The notes beneath the pieces were generated by a model. It made no database searches and was not told where the DNA came from. It was given only the letters and a program-made list of their open reading frames with translations. From NCBI RefSeq assembly GCF_022539665.2, contig NC_081336.1, positions 6,740,278 to 6,804,277 of the forward strand: a stretch of DNA of 64,000 nucleotides, read 5' to 3'. The position numbers and the translations under genes were made by a program. The DNA is from Daphnia carinata. Its lineage: Eukaryota; Arthropoda; Branchiopoda; Diplostraca; Daphniidae. Positions 33,719 through 47,254 of the stretch are shown one piece after another (position 1 is the first letter of the stretch; each line of letters begins with the position of its first letter).

Positions 33719-36700
33719 ATGTTGACCGAATCGACACCTGCAGTTGACGAAGACATACTTCGTCAACCAGCTCCGGAATGTGAAGCGGCCGTTTATGTCC
33801 GCAATGCTTGCAAAAGCTTTGGCGTCGGAAAGCGTCGTGCAACTGTATTACGAAACCTGGAGATGACAGTTAAGAAAGGAACCATGTAAACAAGATTTTT
33901 TGTTACACTTTCTACAGCAGATGTTTCCAATTTTTACTTTGCATTTCTGGAATAATAGTTACTGTTCGTTCATGCGGGAAGCTTTCAGCTGGTTGACGTG
34001 ACAATAGATCAATCTTCATTTCACATGATTGGCCTATTAAAATTTGCAAATTTGAAGAAAGTGACTTGTAATGAAATCTTCACAATTTAGAAAAGGGAAT
34101 ATTGAATCGGGGCCGCGTAAAGTGCATTACCTTCATGCCCGTAAGGCTCTACGGAAAAGTGATACGTTTTCTTACCCAAGACATCCCTTTTTTTTTTTTT
34201 TTTTTAGAAACCGCAATAGTTAAGCGATGAACGTCTTCAATCGTGCTGTTGAAAACCACGTAAAAAAAAATCTGAGAAAGCTCGAACCTAAATTTCTTTT
34301 TTTAAACTGTTGGTTAGATATGGATTATTGGGAGCCAGCGGTTGCGGCAAAACAACCCTGCTGAGCTGCATCGTCGGCCGACGCAGTTTAGACAGCGGAG
34401 AAGTGTTGGTCCTTGGTGGCGAGCCAGGCTCACCGGAGAGTGGGATCCCCGGTCCACGGGTCGGATACATGCCGCAAGAACTTGCCTTGTACGGCGAGTT
34501 TACCATCAAGGAGACGCTCGAGTACTTTGGACGTATTTACAATCTGCCGTCTGCTTTCGTCAAGTCTCAAATGGAGTTCCTCTTTAAATTGCTGGATTTA
34601 CCACCGGGTCACCGGTTCGTCAAGACGCTGAGCGGTGGCCAACAACGGCGAGTTTCCTTTGCCGTCGCCCTCTTCCACGAGCCAGAGCTGCTCATCTTGG
34701 ACGAACCGACAGTTGGTGTCGATCCTATGTTGAGAAAAAGGTCAGTCTACAGCAAAAATGCGCTTTTACAACGATGAAACTTTCTCTTCGAGCCTCTGGT
34801 GGACCCAAGCTGCGATAAGAAAAGTTGTCGAGCACGATGTTCTATTCCGTTTCTCGTTATGCTCGTAACTATAAAAAGAAACACGTTTTGGTGTTTTGCT
34901 TTTTGTGTGTCTTTGCAGCATATGGAACCATTTGGTACGACTGAGTACAGACCATGGAAGAACGGTCATCATCACGACCCACTACATCGAAGAAGCCCGA
35001 CAGGCTGATACGGTTAGCAGTCAACAGATTCAAGGAAAAACGTGGAACTTTCATTTTTATTCTATACTTTTTCTTTCGCCAGATTGGCTTGATGAGATCG
35101 GGTCATTTGCTCGCTGAGGAATCACCGCAGAATCTGCTTGCGACACACGGACTCCGTACGTTAGAAGAAGTTTTTCTCAAATTAAGCAGAACGGAGAGAG
35201 CTAAGAAACATGGTGCCTTAACGGCCTCTGGCCGTGCTGTTCGCTCTGCTGATTCAACACAACAACAAGATCATGGACATGACAATCCAGCCTTTCTTTG
35301 TACCGCTGATAATCCAGATGCTACAAGCGCTGTCGCTTCAAGCAACAGAACCAACACCCCTACTGTAAGTATTTATTAGCTCATGTCATTCACGTTTGGC
35401 AAACGCAAAACGAATGTCGATCAGATCTGAATTCCACTTTACCCGTCTTTTTTTTCATTAGACAATTTACGAACAGTATTGGAAGGGTTCCAAATCTGTC
35501 ATCCCACGAGCCGATGAGCACGGCATCGTTGGTTTAACATTCAGCCCATCCCGTCAAAACCTCGAAGAAAGAATTAGCGATACTCGAACAGTTCAGCGAC
35601 GCGTCGGTTCAAATGTGAATAGGCCAAACGCAGATTGTGGAGCGGCACCATTTGATTCACAAGAAGTCGTCTGTGAACCCAGTGAATTGAAAACTGGAAA
35701 CAGTTCGACATCCAGTTGCAGTAGCTCGAACCTCAGTTGCGATACGGCAGTGGCTACTAGTCGGCCGGCGAAGAAACGCGGAAGTCGCACTTTCTCCTTA
35801 TCAATGCCTTCACCTCATCGTACCGCAGCTCTCATTCGCAAAAATTTCTTAATTACCATAAGAAATATAGGGTAATGCCGACTCATTCCCGCGCTACTTT
35901 TGAAACCCGCTTACGATTTTTAAATATTTTCTATGCAGAATGTTTGCCTTTGTTTTCCTCATGCCCGGACTTCAATCGACGTTATTTTGTTTGGCCATCG
36001 GCCGAGATCCAACTTCTCTCAAGTTGGCAGTTGTAAATGAAGAGCTGAACCCAAGTTTAGGCCGCGTCTGCAATTACACTACGGACTGCACATATTCCAT
36101 GTTTAGCTGTCGGTATCTAAGATACTTAGATAATTCAACAATTGTACAGGTGATTTGATAAAAAATCTTTATCCAAATTCCGGTGATGCTTATTCAAGTT
36201 TATTGATTTTTAGATCCCTTATCAAAGTTTATCCGATGCGCTGGATGCAACGTTACAAGGAACAGTTTGGGGAGTCATTCATTTTGGTCGAAATTTCACA
36301 GAGGAACTGCTGGAGCGTCAAGTTGATGGCAATGCTGTTGACAAAGAAACAATAGAGGCTAGCCGAATAGGCATAACTCTCGATTGGTCAAGTAAATAAC
36401 TTACTTACTTCATGTTTTAATACATCAATCTGATCATGACATTTTCAACTTTTGATGAATAGACGAACAAATCGCCTTGACACTTCAACATCGCCTCGTC
36501 GGTGGTTTCAATGAATTCAACAGGAATCTAGTGACATCCTGCGATTACCAACCGGTGATTCCCAGCATTCCTGTCGAGGTAACATAGATAATATTAAATT
36601 TTGAATAAAAAAATTGGAAATCATTCTCAAGTATTTTGCTCTATGTTTTCAGTTTATGGATCCTGTTTACGGCAAAAAGAATCCTTCTTTTACAGACTTC

Positions 36701-37487
36701 ATGGCTCCAGGCATTATTCTAACGTAAAAGACTAAATAGAACAGAATTTGCAAACATAACTTTAACTATTTTTTCACGTTACAGAATTGCTTACACCCAA
36801 GCCGTGTCCTTAACTGCTGCTGTTTTCATTAACGAACGGAAACAAGGTCTTTTAGATCGCAGTTTAGTTGCCGGTAATAGACTTTTGAAACCGTTACGTG
36901 ACCTAGATACTAAGTAGTCAATTTGATTTTCATAGGCGTTCGGACATCTGAAATTTTACTGGGTCATCTCGTCACGCAATTTACCGTGCTGGTGTTCCAA
37001 TCGTCAGTTGTATTTCTCGTAATGTTGCTGGTCTTTAAAATCACTTGCCAAGGTAGTTTGGCCCTTGCGATGTTTATCACACTTTTACAAGGGATGTGCG
37101 GCATGTTTTACGGTAACACAATTATTTTTTTAATTTTTCAATGTCGGCCCTGACATTAATGATATTTTTAAATATCCAGGTTTTGTTGTATCGAGCCTTT
37201 GTGACCAACAAACCAGTGCTTTGCAGCTATCACTCGGGAGCTTCTTTCCTAATATGCTTTTAAGTGGAGTGTTATGGCCTATGGAGGGCATGTCCATTTA
37301 CCTACGCTATCTTTCCTATTTCATTCCATTAACGCACGCAATCGAAGCCCTTAGATGTATTTTTGCACGCGGATGGGGCATTGACAAGCCGGAAGTTTAT
37401 TGGGGCATTGTTGTCAATTTCGGTTGGATTGTTGGCCTTCTTTCGGTATGCTTAACAATCATTCGCATACGAAAGTACACAGGCTAG
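33719..37487 (+). CDS. ABC transporter subfamily H half-transporter, copy C
   Basis: The gene has 12 exons: 33719-33885, 34318-34740, 34919-35012, 35083-35364, 35462-35871, 35939-36149, 36214-36391, 36463-36578, 36653-36723, 36785-36873, 36936-37112, 37180-37487. The predicted protein is 841 aa. It has an NBD with Walker [31 protein letters not shown] and [12 protein letters not shown]; a Ser/Asn-rich linker; and a TMD with loop [12 protein letters not shown] and C-terminus RIRKYTG. Exons 2, 3 and 7-12 have exactly the same lengths as in copies A and B (423, 94, 178, 116, 71, 89, 177, 308), which supports both the models and common descent. Overall it is closer to A than to B in linker length. 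Intron 1 is 432 bp against 65 bp in A. AATAAA at 37839 is a plausible poly(A) signal. Confidence 0.93.
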
Positions 37488-39059
37488 TTAGTGGTAGCAC
37501 GATACCCAATAAGGTTCCTGCAAAGTGTCTTACAATTTATATGCTTAGTGAGACACGATTCGGTAGAAACGTTTTGTTTTCAACTCGTTTATTGCCAATT
37601 GGGCAAAACTATGGAGAAAAACAATGGTTGCCTTGTGAAGTAGGATGTCCCCGTGAAATGCTATACTGCTGGGCGTTAGCGAATATTAATGTAATGCTCA
37701 AAATCAATCGCGGAAATGGTATTTTTCCAAACTGTTCTGCTATTAATCTAATGCCAATTTTTTTCGGAAAGAGATGTACCGTTTCAAAAATATATACAGT
37801 ATCAGACTTTTGTAGCAGTCTCTCACTAATACATTTTGAATAAACTTGTTGGATCTCAGGAAAACTTGTATTCACTACAGGCCATAGGACATTTTACATA
37901 CCACGAAATCCTCTTCTATTTTTGTGCATGATGAGAAATATCATTCACAGTGGTTTTCGTAAACATTACTGGTTATCGATTGTAAGTTTAAATGTTCGGT
38001 TCAGCAAGAAAGAAATTGCTTTCCCCATCTGAAGGCAAGTCGGGTAGTGAATCTCACAAACTGGGAATACCCGTGAAATTAAGTTCATTGGCATTGGCCA
38101 AATTTCATGATTTTTCATATTAAAAAAAAACGTTTATACCAAATTGCATCTCTGTTGAGATTGCGTTATTATTGCATACCAAATTTCATTTTGAAGGATC
38201 GCCCGTTTGTGCTTAGTCAGTCGTCTAGCATGCTGACCCTTCCCGTTATCACTTGAGGTCGTGACGTCGCCTTTGTCGACGAGTATTTGAAATTACTTTG
38301 CTTTGAATTTAATGTATTCAATAAAAGAAAACTTTCAGTAGCCAAAAGTGAATGTCTAAGTAGGGAATTTTGCATTTTACTTTCTACACAGTTCGTCGAA
38401 TCACGTCCAACAAACCTTTAAGCTAAGAGAGTTTGACTCTCCATTTTCGAGTTAGCAATAGTTGTTGATACATTTAGTCTGCAACTGACAGACTTCCAAA
38501 ACCTAGCTCTACAACAAAGTGCGTCAATAAATGTTAAAACAAATTCTTACGGATTCTTAAAACCAAGAATTAAAAATTAGTTATTTTTGGATTTAATAGT
38601 TTATAATTTTTTTATTATTAATGGTTTAAATCTCTATAAACAGTTTAGAAATTTCATTTCTCGTTCTGTTCATTACCCTCCCCCCCCCAATGATCGGCGT
38701 TCAATTTGAAATTTCTTGAGACGGCAACGGTGTTAATGTTCTCCCTTCCCCTTGTCCAAAACTCCAACAAGCATTTTTCGATGTTTTTTTTCGAATTAAA
38801 TAGTCGACGCTTTGAACCAAATCAAAAGTTATTTTGACCCTTTCCAATATTTAATGACCAGCAGGAGAATGCTAAAGTTGATCCCCTAGTCACTGTTGCT
38901 GTAAACATCTCGCCAACGAGGGTTTTTCATCAGTGTATTTCACATTTTACAAAGTCTTGGTTGGTGAGAAACAAGAATCAACCAATCCTTTGATACAGCT
39001 TCCATTCTATTCTTCATTTCGTCGTCCGAATAAATTGGAGCAGTCTTCCCTTTCGAGAG
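37488..39059. other. Intergenic region, ABCH C to SAP130
   Basis: About 1.6 kb of AT-rich sequence. The first 360 bp are likely the 3' UTR of ABCH C, ending after the AATAAA at 37839. A run of nine C residues occurs near 38680. I see no exon; a small frame at 37609-37875 (-) looks spurious. Confidence 0.35.
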
Positions 39060-42000
39060 ATGAGTGCTTCCCATACAAAACAGAGCTCTGCTTCAGGTGC
39101 AGACAATAATATAGAGTTACAAGCTCAGCCAATGGATCTAGCACACAAGTCCAGTCCCATGATAAGTTCTTCAGGAAGTGCCACATCAGTAACCAACAGG
39201 GCAGTTGGAGAAGCTGCCAAACCAATATTTTTGGTAAGCACAAATATTTCGAGAACAAAATTCAGCCATAGGCTACATTTAATACAAAAATTAAAATCAT
39301 CCCTCAAAATACTGTTCTCTACAATTAAGCAGGTCAAACCATCAGGAAGCCCACTTCCTACCATAAGTGGGTCTGGAATGTCATTGGCTAGCGCTAGTGG
39401 GCCTTCTCCCACTTTGTCCACTATTGTTCAAAATTCTCCAGTGTCGGTTGCCGTTACCGTGCCTATACCTATGGCCAAGTTTCAAGCTGCAATACGCCCA
39501 GGTGGTACAGTTACTTTGGCCCCCAGAGTGGTACCTACAGCTTTGGTAACTACATCTGGCACCTATGCAAATCTGCCATCACATGTGCCAAAAGGTATGT
39601 TGCATTGTTCCATCATTTTCATACACTTCAAGTTTATTGGTTTCTCAAACAAACACAAACAGGGCCAGCAGCAGTGGCGAGTATAGCTATCCCACGATCT
39701 GTTGTGGCGTCGGCTGCGATTATAAGACCAACACCTTCAGTAAGTCCTGCCATTTCTCAAGTGACCGGGTAAGTCGTGCGATTGCTGTTTAGCGAAATTG
39801 CACTCTACTTAACCTCACGTTTTTTGATAGATTTACTGTTGCTAATCGAGCTGTTAGACCCACATCATCTTCGGCAATAAGGCCGAGCAGCGTCGATGTC
39901 GGCATTGGTGCAGCTGGTACTTTAAGTGGTACTTGGGTGACGGTAACCCAAGCTACTGCCGTAATTCAGCCGCCCCCTGTTCCTACGTTATACAAAGCAA
40001 CCACGAACGCAGCAGCTAACACTTCTGTAAAAAGCACCACCAATTTGGTATTGGCGACAGGCCATAAGTCGGCACCACAACTTACACCTGCGCCGAGTGC
40101 AAATTCAATATCAATTATTGGACCTCCTAGAGCTTCTATTCCTTCCCCAGCATCAAACATTACTCTATTCTCGGTCAGGGGTTCTTCAAACCAAACAGGT
40201 CGGATTCAGGATTTTCCTCATACATTTTATATTGGCAATGTACACTATTTATTTATTTATTTTTTTTGCTATTGTTGTTGATAGTTGTTAATTCACGTGT
40301 TCCACCCAATCCAACTATGACCGTTGGTCCACGTCCGGGACCGGAAGTAATAAAATCCACCTCAGCACTTCTTCAAACAGCTTCACAACGACCGCCATCT
40401 ATGATGATTACATCTACACCTTCTATTCAGGTTGGTAGTGAGTCATAGCAATGTTTCGTTACAGTATCGTTAATGCACACGAATCGTTAGAATGTTGAGA
40501 AACATTTCATCAAAACTGCTGCGGGATCAGCAACCACATCAATCAGCGTGAACGCCAACAACCCAGCGTCTTCTCAAGCGCGTTCTTCAATCAATGCACC
40601 GGTGCAAATTGCTGCAAGAACGGTTTCTCAAGTTGGAGTGATTCCTCTCACATCATCTAATTCCCTTATTACTGCCAATTCAGGTAGGATTTATGCAACA
40701 ATTGAAATTTTTCCCGTTTCTTTTTACTGATCAAGTATTTTCTCATTAGGAGTAACACCAGTGATGTTTACCGGTGGTTTAAAAAACATAGTGCCACTTT
40801 CAACAGTTACAGCTGTTGGAAAGGTTATATTCATTACCAGTTTTAGCTATAGTGCTTTTACCTTTTACCTATCACGTCTAAAATTCTGTGTAGGTCGGTC
40901 AACAAAGTATTGCAGTACAATTTCCTCAGATGTCAATACCTGCTGTGGGAACGAAGATAGGAAACGCTCCGCAACCGCCTGTTGTTACTGGAACTCGACC
41001 TGGTATGACACTCTGTGTTCGTTGATATGATTAGCTTATACTTCTACGCTTCTAATTCACCTGGTTAGCAGTTTCGAACTCGTTGTCTGTTGGAACTGGA
41101 GGAGCGACCGGCAATTCCAGAACGTATCTGGTTACTACCCAAGCGCCTCCTTCAGCGACTGTTCCGGTCGCCAAAGTTTTACCGCAACCGGTTGTCTCAA
41201 CGGCAATCGGACCTTCAGCTCCCAAGAGTAAACACTGCCGTGAATTGATTAATATTTTTTTTTACAATCTTTCAATTTCATACGTAAACTTTGTTTACAG
41301 CCGTTAGTGTGACATCCAATAATGTGCCTAGTGTCTCTTCTTCAAATGAGACTTCTGGAACTACGTCGTCTGGTGCTTCTATCGGGACGTACTTGCATGC
41401 TGGATCCCGCACTTCTGCCGGTATGCTATATAATTAGGTGATTGGAAAACAGAAACAACTTTAAAGATTTTCTTTTGATGTTTTAGCTTCCACTGAGAAT
41501 AGCGGCAATCAGGTTTCATATCCGGTTGCAACTCAGCCAAGCACTCCTTCAAAATTGATTGGAACGTCACCCAGACCCAGCATACTTCGTAAGCGCGACT
41601 ACGAAGGGTAAGTCGAAAACCCTTTGGAAAATTGCGATGAGAAATCCCAATCCTAAGATTTTTTTCTAGTGTTCCGCTGAAGGCGCAAAAAAATCTTACC
41701 ACAACTTTAACTTCAATGACATCAGTAGCTAGCGCTACGCCAACCAGTAGTTCGACTGCATCTGTGTCTTCAACTCCAGCGATATCTCCACCTTCACCTC
41801 GACGTTTAGACCTGGGCCTAACGCTTGGTGGGCCCAATGGGGATTCATCAAGGTCTTCTAGTGGTGGATCGACAACGTTATCGGCTTCGTCTTCTCCGGG
41901 CATACCACCAGATCTCGATGAAAGCAATCCTACAGCCAGTGTCACAACCTCGCAAGGGTCGGCTATTTTAGGTAAGACTCCATTTCGACGAAACATGGAG

Positions 42001-43070
42001 CATGGAAATGTCAGTTAATGATTTTCTTATCGCTATTCAAAGGCAAAGCCCTGTCGGGTATTCAGGTGAAACAAGAAATGTTGGAGAACACTGAGACAAG
42101 TGGGGCAATTTCGTCCTTAATGAGAATGAGCTCCTCATCGTCGTTCGTACACCCAGTTACTACCGAAGTTCAGATGAGTCCAAGGAAAAAGCCGAGGAAA
42201 CAGCAATTGTAAATCGTTACTATAGTTGTCTAGTGGCGCTATTTCGTGGAAGTAAATTTGATCCTTTTTCCCATCAAGGCTCGGCCAAGAACTTCAAGAA
42301 GTGCGTTCTAGTGACGAGGAAGTGCATACAGGAGTTATCATCAAAGAATTCAAAATTGAGCCCGCTGTGAAACGTAAGTTGCAAATCCGCACTCCCTCCC
42401 AAATAGTGTAATCATGCTACATATAACACTGTTAATCTATCCAACCTATTCCAGTTGAACCTAAAGAAGCGGCTGCTGTCGTCAAGCGACCTCGCGTTTC
42501 TCTGATCAGTTCTTATCGCCAAACCTGGAAACCGCGTAATCATCACTTTACTCGCTATTCTGACGTGAAATTGAAAGACGAACGACGTCCGACGGTCACC
42601 GATTTAGCCAATCAGAAGCAAATCATGCAAAAAGTGCACGGATGGAAGGTCTTCCATCTTACGGCGCAGATAGAAGAAATGGTGAGTCTGCTCTAATGTT
42701 AACCTTTAAGCACGTTAATGAGATATCTTTCTCTAGGCTCATTCCGAGTCGCAAGTTCACGAACGTTTGAGCTTAGTTTTGGGAATGATGGAAAAATTAG
42801 GAACTGGTAAAAGTATAGACCGTGATCTTATGCGCGTGAACGAACTTATAAAGGTACGTTATTTTGTTTACCTTATTACATTCCCGTGGTGGCATTCTCT
42901 GATTGGAAATCCATATACAGGGCAATCTGCAGCGGAGTAAAGTAATTCAGGACGGGTTAGAAGATTCGAAGAATCAAGTGCAAAAGATATTTGATCATAA
43001 GCCCCGTGCAGAAGAAATTATCCAGCGTTACATGTACAAACGATTGGCCAAAAAGCGAGAAAAGTTATAA
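39060..43070 (+). CDS. SAP130: Histone deacetylase complex subunit SAP130
   Basis: The gene has 17 exons: 39060-39233, 39333-39594, 39663-39768, 39831-40198, 40285-40430, 40491-40683, 40750-40823, 40894-41002, 41069-41227, 41301-41420, 41487-41607, 41670-41971, 42043-42208, 42279-42373, 42455-42681, 42737-42853, 42921-43070. The predicted protein is 962 aa (human 1048). Most is low-complexity Ser/Thr/Ala/Pro/Val sequence, as in the family. Diagnostic parts are SPRPSILRKRDYEG and the C-terminal SAP130 domain (YRQTWKPRNHHFTRYSDVKL, QKVHGWKVFHLTAQ, RVNELIKGNLQRSKVI). The C-terminus binds the mSin3A corepressor complex. Bipartite basic segments (SPRKKPRK) suit nuclear location. AATAAA at 43113 is a likely poly(A) signal. 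Confidence 0.93.
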
Positions 43071-43112
43071 GCTGCATACTTATGAATTTATTTTCCCCCT
43101 AAAAGACTAAGT

Positions 43113-43118
43113 AATAAA
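43113..43118 (+). terminator. Poly(A) signal of SAP130
   Basis: AATAAA lies 43 bp after the SAP130 stop and 135 bp before the stop codon of the convergent acyl-CoA dehydrogenase. The 3' UTRs of the two genes may overlap. Confidence 0.45.
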
Positions 43119-43252
43119 ATACTTTAGTAGCGCGTGTATTTCCCAACAGCATAATTTCCGTAATTGCTTTTTATAAACGATTGAAGATTTGCATTGTTTT
43201 GACATGTAATACATTTCATTTCATCCCTAATTTTTCCAGTCTGCAGGGTACT

Positions 43253-46013
43253 TTAGATGCCCAACGGATTCTGTTGAATCAAACCTCCATGCTCGCACAT
43301 TTCTTTTGCGATTTGGCTCATGGTGCTGAAGTTGCTGAGCTGTGATTGCGATTTCACAGCTGTAAGGTTGAGTTGAATACGATCCAAGGCCTAGGATTTA
43401 AAACATTTTTGCGTTTACTAACCGAGATATTTTTAAACAGGAAGACTACTTACCTCATTACACCAAACGCGCGCCAACATTTCCTCATGATTTGCAGAAG
43501 AACTGTTCATGTTAAGGGCTCGTGTTGCACGGGAAAGGACAACGACATTAGCATATATGTCAATTGCTGCAGCAGCAACACGGTTCAGCAAAAACTGCTC
43601 GTCCAGAATGTTCTTTCCGTGTTTAATAAGCAGGCTTTCGCAAGTTATACCAAATCCTTCAACAGCCTATCATAAAACACATTTGTTTTAAACAGGTATG
43701 TGGCCCCTAAGTAACGTAAAGTTCCAACCTTGGAAGTCAATTGTGCCTGAAGAGCCAGTTTTGGATGTACTTCGGACAACGAATTCGACTGGCGAAGTCC
43801 GACACTTCGTTTAGCCCGTTTCGCTGCCTCTCCTAGGATAACTCCAACATTTCCACTCTTCACAGCCTTCTGTAGTAGCTTCAAGTGCCCACCAGCAAAC
43901 TGAAGACCTATCACAGCAAGGAAAAAATTACTGCAAATGATTTTGCAATCGAGAAAATAATTGTGTGGTACCTGTCAGTGCTACAAAAAGACGAAGAATA
44001 TCATTTGTTCCTTCGAAAATACGGAAGATTCTCAAATCACGCAACACTTTCTCCAAACCATTGGCTGACATGAATCCATTTCCCCCCAATATCTAAAATG
44101 AAATGCTGTTGAAAGGACTATAACATAATGCCTCCAGAAGTAGCGATGATTACCTGAATGGCTTCGTCGGTTACGTTCCTAACGAGATGAAAGACAAGTT
44201 CGTGTGAAAGTTCTCTTAGAAAATTTAAACTTCAGGTTACCAAGCTGCTTCTGAAGCGAATACTTTGGAAATAGCTGCTTCCAACTGAAAATCGGTGGAT
44301 CCTTTATCCATATTGGAGCTAATCATGTACGCCATGGATTCCGTAACGTAGTGAAGCATTGCCATACGGGCTAGTCTAAAATTCATTCATTGTGATTGAT
44401 AGAACAATAATTAAAAAGCGAGCTTTGACTGGTACTTTTCTTGGATGGCTCCATATGAATCGATGCGGCGGCCGAACTGAACACGGGCTGTAGCGTGCTG
44501 GATCGCGACTTTGGTTGACGCCTTCATGGTGCCTGAGAGGGCTGCAGCCATACCAAATCTACCGTTATTTAAAATATTCATCGCCACCTAAGATATATAG
44601 CCACGCCTTGGTTATCGAAGGTTCTATGTATTAACTGGAAAAAAAAGAATTTTTACCTTGAAACCTTGGCCAACTCCTCCCAAAACGTTCTCGATAGGTA
44701 TGGGTACATTATCATAGTATACTTCAGCAGTGTTGGAACATTTAATGCCCATTTTCTTCTCAGGAGGCCCAGATGTAACACCGCCGAATGACCTTTCAAC
44801 GATGAAAGCTGTAACCTTGTCTTTTGTCTCTCCGGTAGTAGGATCAGTCACGGGGGTTTGAGCGAAGACGGTCATGATTTCCGCAAATCCACCATTACTG
44901 ATCCAGATTTTGGATCCATTGAGGATGTAGTGTTTACCATCAGGAGATAACACGGCTCGAGATCTACATAACCATGGGGCAATAAGTAAGACTCCAATGA
45001 TAGAGAGTAAGTTATGTCACCTGATGGAGTTGGCGTCGCTGCCACTTGAAGGTTCCGTCAAACAAAAGGCCGCGAATTGTTCACCAGTTGCTACTTTTGG
45101 CAAATACTTTTTCTTTTGTTCTTCGGTTCCAAACAAGGTAATCCCCTATGTAACCAGAGAATTTCAAGCTTTGTAAACTTGCATATAATAATTATTACAT
45201 GGTACCTTAAAACCAATTGACTGGTGAGCACCAAGGAAAATGCCTACACCTAAGTCAAATCCTCCTACAGTTTCCACTAGACGTGCATATTGGGTGTTAT
45301 TTAACCCTACACCATTATATTCTGTAGGGGCTTGAAGACCAAAGGCACCAAGTTCCCTCAATCCTTGTGTAGTTGCTTCAGGTACAGCAGATTGGCTATC
45401 ATTAAGGGCTGCATCATTAACTTCTTCGAAAAATTTTTGTACAGGGTCAATAAGCATTCCCAGGGTTTCTTTCTGTTCTGCATTTAGAGCGTCTGGAAAT
45501 GGGAAAACTTGTGATGTGTTGCTGGAACCAACAAACAAGTTCATAACAAAAGAACTTGATTTGACTGGTTTTTTGTCTAAGGTTCTCCCTGTAGCAACTT
45601 TTTTCGTTGCATCTTTAGGAGATGGTTGAGGAGTTGAAGAAAGTAGTCTGCAAATTAAAAAACAATTATAAAAAGAATGAAAGGATGTTATCAGTAATTT
45701 TCAGAAGGATCTACAGTGTATGCAGTCCTATGTAAGCTATTCTACAACAGTTATGTAAGGAGTTGGGGTATAAAACTACTTAGGTAAACACATTGCTTAA
45801 GGAACGCGCCATATCACTGGGTCTGTTAATCTGTTAAATGAAGGTAACTTTGCTATCTGTGCACCGCTCTATTATCAAAACGGCAACGAAACATTTTTAA
45901 TCAAGTTTTTCCTTATGCCTAATTTATAGAGAATCAAAATGAATACATTACCGCAGGTTTTCACGCACAACGTTCTTCGACAAAACTTTCAAATTCCGTC
46001 CAGAGCGAAGCAT
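43253..46013 (-). CDS. ACADVL: Very-long-chain acyl-CoA dehydrogenase, mitochondrial
   Basis: The gene has 11 exons on the minus strand: 46013-45952, 45647-45206, 45145-45021, 44963-44657, 44587-44436, 44375-44241, 44178-44154, 44092-43972, 43907-43729, 43666-43454, 43390-43253. The predicted protein is 632 aa (human ACADVL 655). The N-terminus is basic with no acidic residues at first ([21 protein letters not shown]), a mitochondrial targeting peptide. Acyl-CoA dehydrogenase motifs include [56 protein letters not shown] and [15 protein letters not shown], with the catalytic Glu in FEGTN. The extra C-terminal domain and the end QQNPLGI (human NPLGF) distinguish VLCAD and ACAD9 from the soluble enzymes. 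It catalyses the first step of long-chain beta-oxidation at the inner membrane. One exon is only 25 bp. ACAD9 is the alternative paralogue. Confidence 0.93.
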
Positions 46014-47254
46014 TTTAACTAAAATTTAAAAATGCGAAAAGTAGGTCACCGTTCTCCGAAATTAAAACTAGTTGTTGACTTACAGCACTGGTAAGCTGAA
46101 TGGGTACGTGAAGAATAAGTTCCCTCTAGTGGTTGCGAAGTGAGAGCATATCGGGGCGTCGAATTTTTCGGCCCGAATTCAATCGGATTTCGTATCTTGT
46201 CTAAGAAAAAAATTAATCGATTGAGTTGCAATCGATATTTTAGGCGGAAATCATTATGTAATATTCATGCTTTTCTCTTTAAACGAGCCTCTTTTAAAAT
46301 TTAATAAAACAAAGTGAAAACAAAGTCCATTTTCGTATTCCTTGTTAAATTTTGAATACAAATCAGATATAGTTATCTAGATTTAATAATATGATGTATG
46401 AATAGGAAAAGTCGGGCTCATTTTGTCGGGCTTAATATTTCTATGGCACATCCTTTTATATTTTAAATTACTCAAAAATCAAAAATTCTACATAAAAACA
46501 AAGTTCATCTTCGTATTCCTTGACAAACTTTGAAGCTTATTCATATATAGTTATTTAGATTTAATGAAATTATTTTTTATAGGAAAATCAATAGAAATTT
46601 TAAGCCCGACAAAATAAGCCCGACTTTTGTGTTTTTTAGAATTAATTCGAAAACAATGAGGACAATCGAAAAATAAACTCAATTTCCGTGATCAGCATTC
46701 AATTCTGCATCGAAATCATGTATTTCAAGCCAAATTTGAAATTTGGTCAAAAATGAAAAAGTAAGAAGGCTATAGCCTTCTCACTTTTTGAAATTCGGTC
46801 AAATTCTAGATTCAATTAAAAATACGTTAAATCGATTCAGAATTCATCGCGGATTACGAATATCGTGTTTATTTTGACATTGGGCCTATAGTTGTTGAAT
46901 TAACCTTAAAAAACTAAAAGTCGGGCTTATTTTGTTGGGCTTATTTTGTCGGGCTTAAAATATTGTCTTATTAAAAAATAATTTCATTAAATCTAGATAA
47001 CTATATAAGATTCTGATTCAAACTTTAACTATAAATAAATTGAAAAACCATAGGCCCAATGTCTAAATAAACATGAAATTCGAAATCATGTATTTTACGC
47101 CAAATGTGAAATTTGGTCAAATTCCAGATTCAATTAAAAATACGTTATATCGATTCAGAATTCATCGCTGATTACGAATATCGTGTTTATTTTGATATTG
47201 GGCCTATAGTTGTTGAATTAACCGTAAAAAAAAACTAAAAGTCGGGTTTATTTT

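Noticed and set aside
41379..41996. Minus-strand 205-codon frame
   Set aside because: Antisense of SAP130 exons 10-12; Ser/Thr-rich coding sequence suppresses stops on the other strand. The sense strand has clear homology and matching splice sites.
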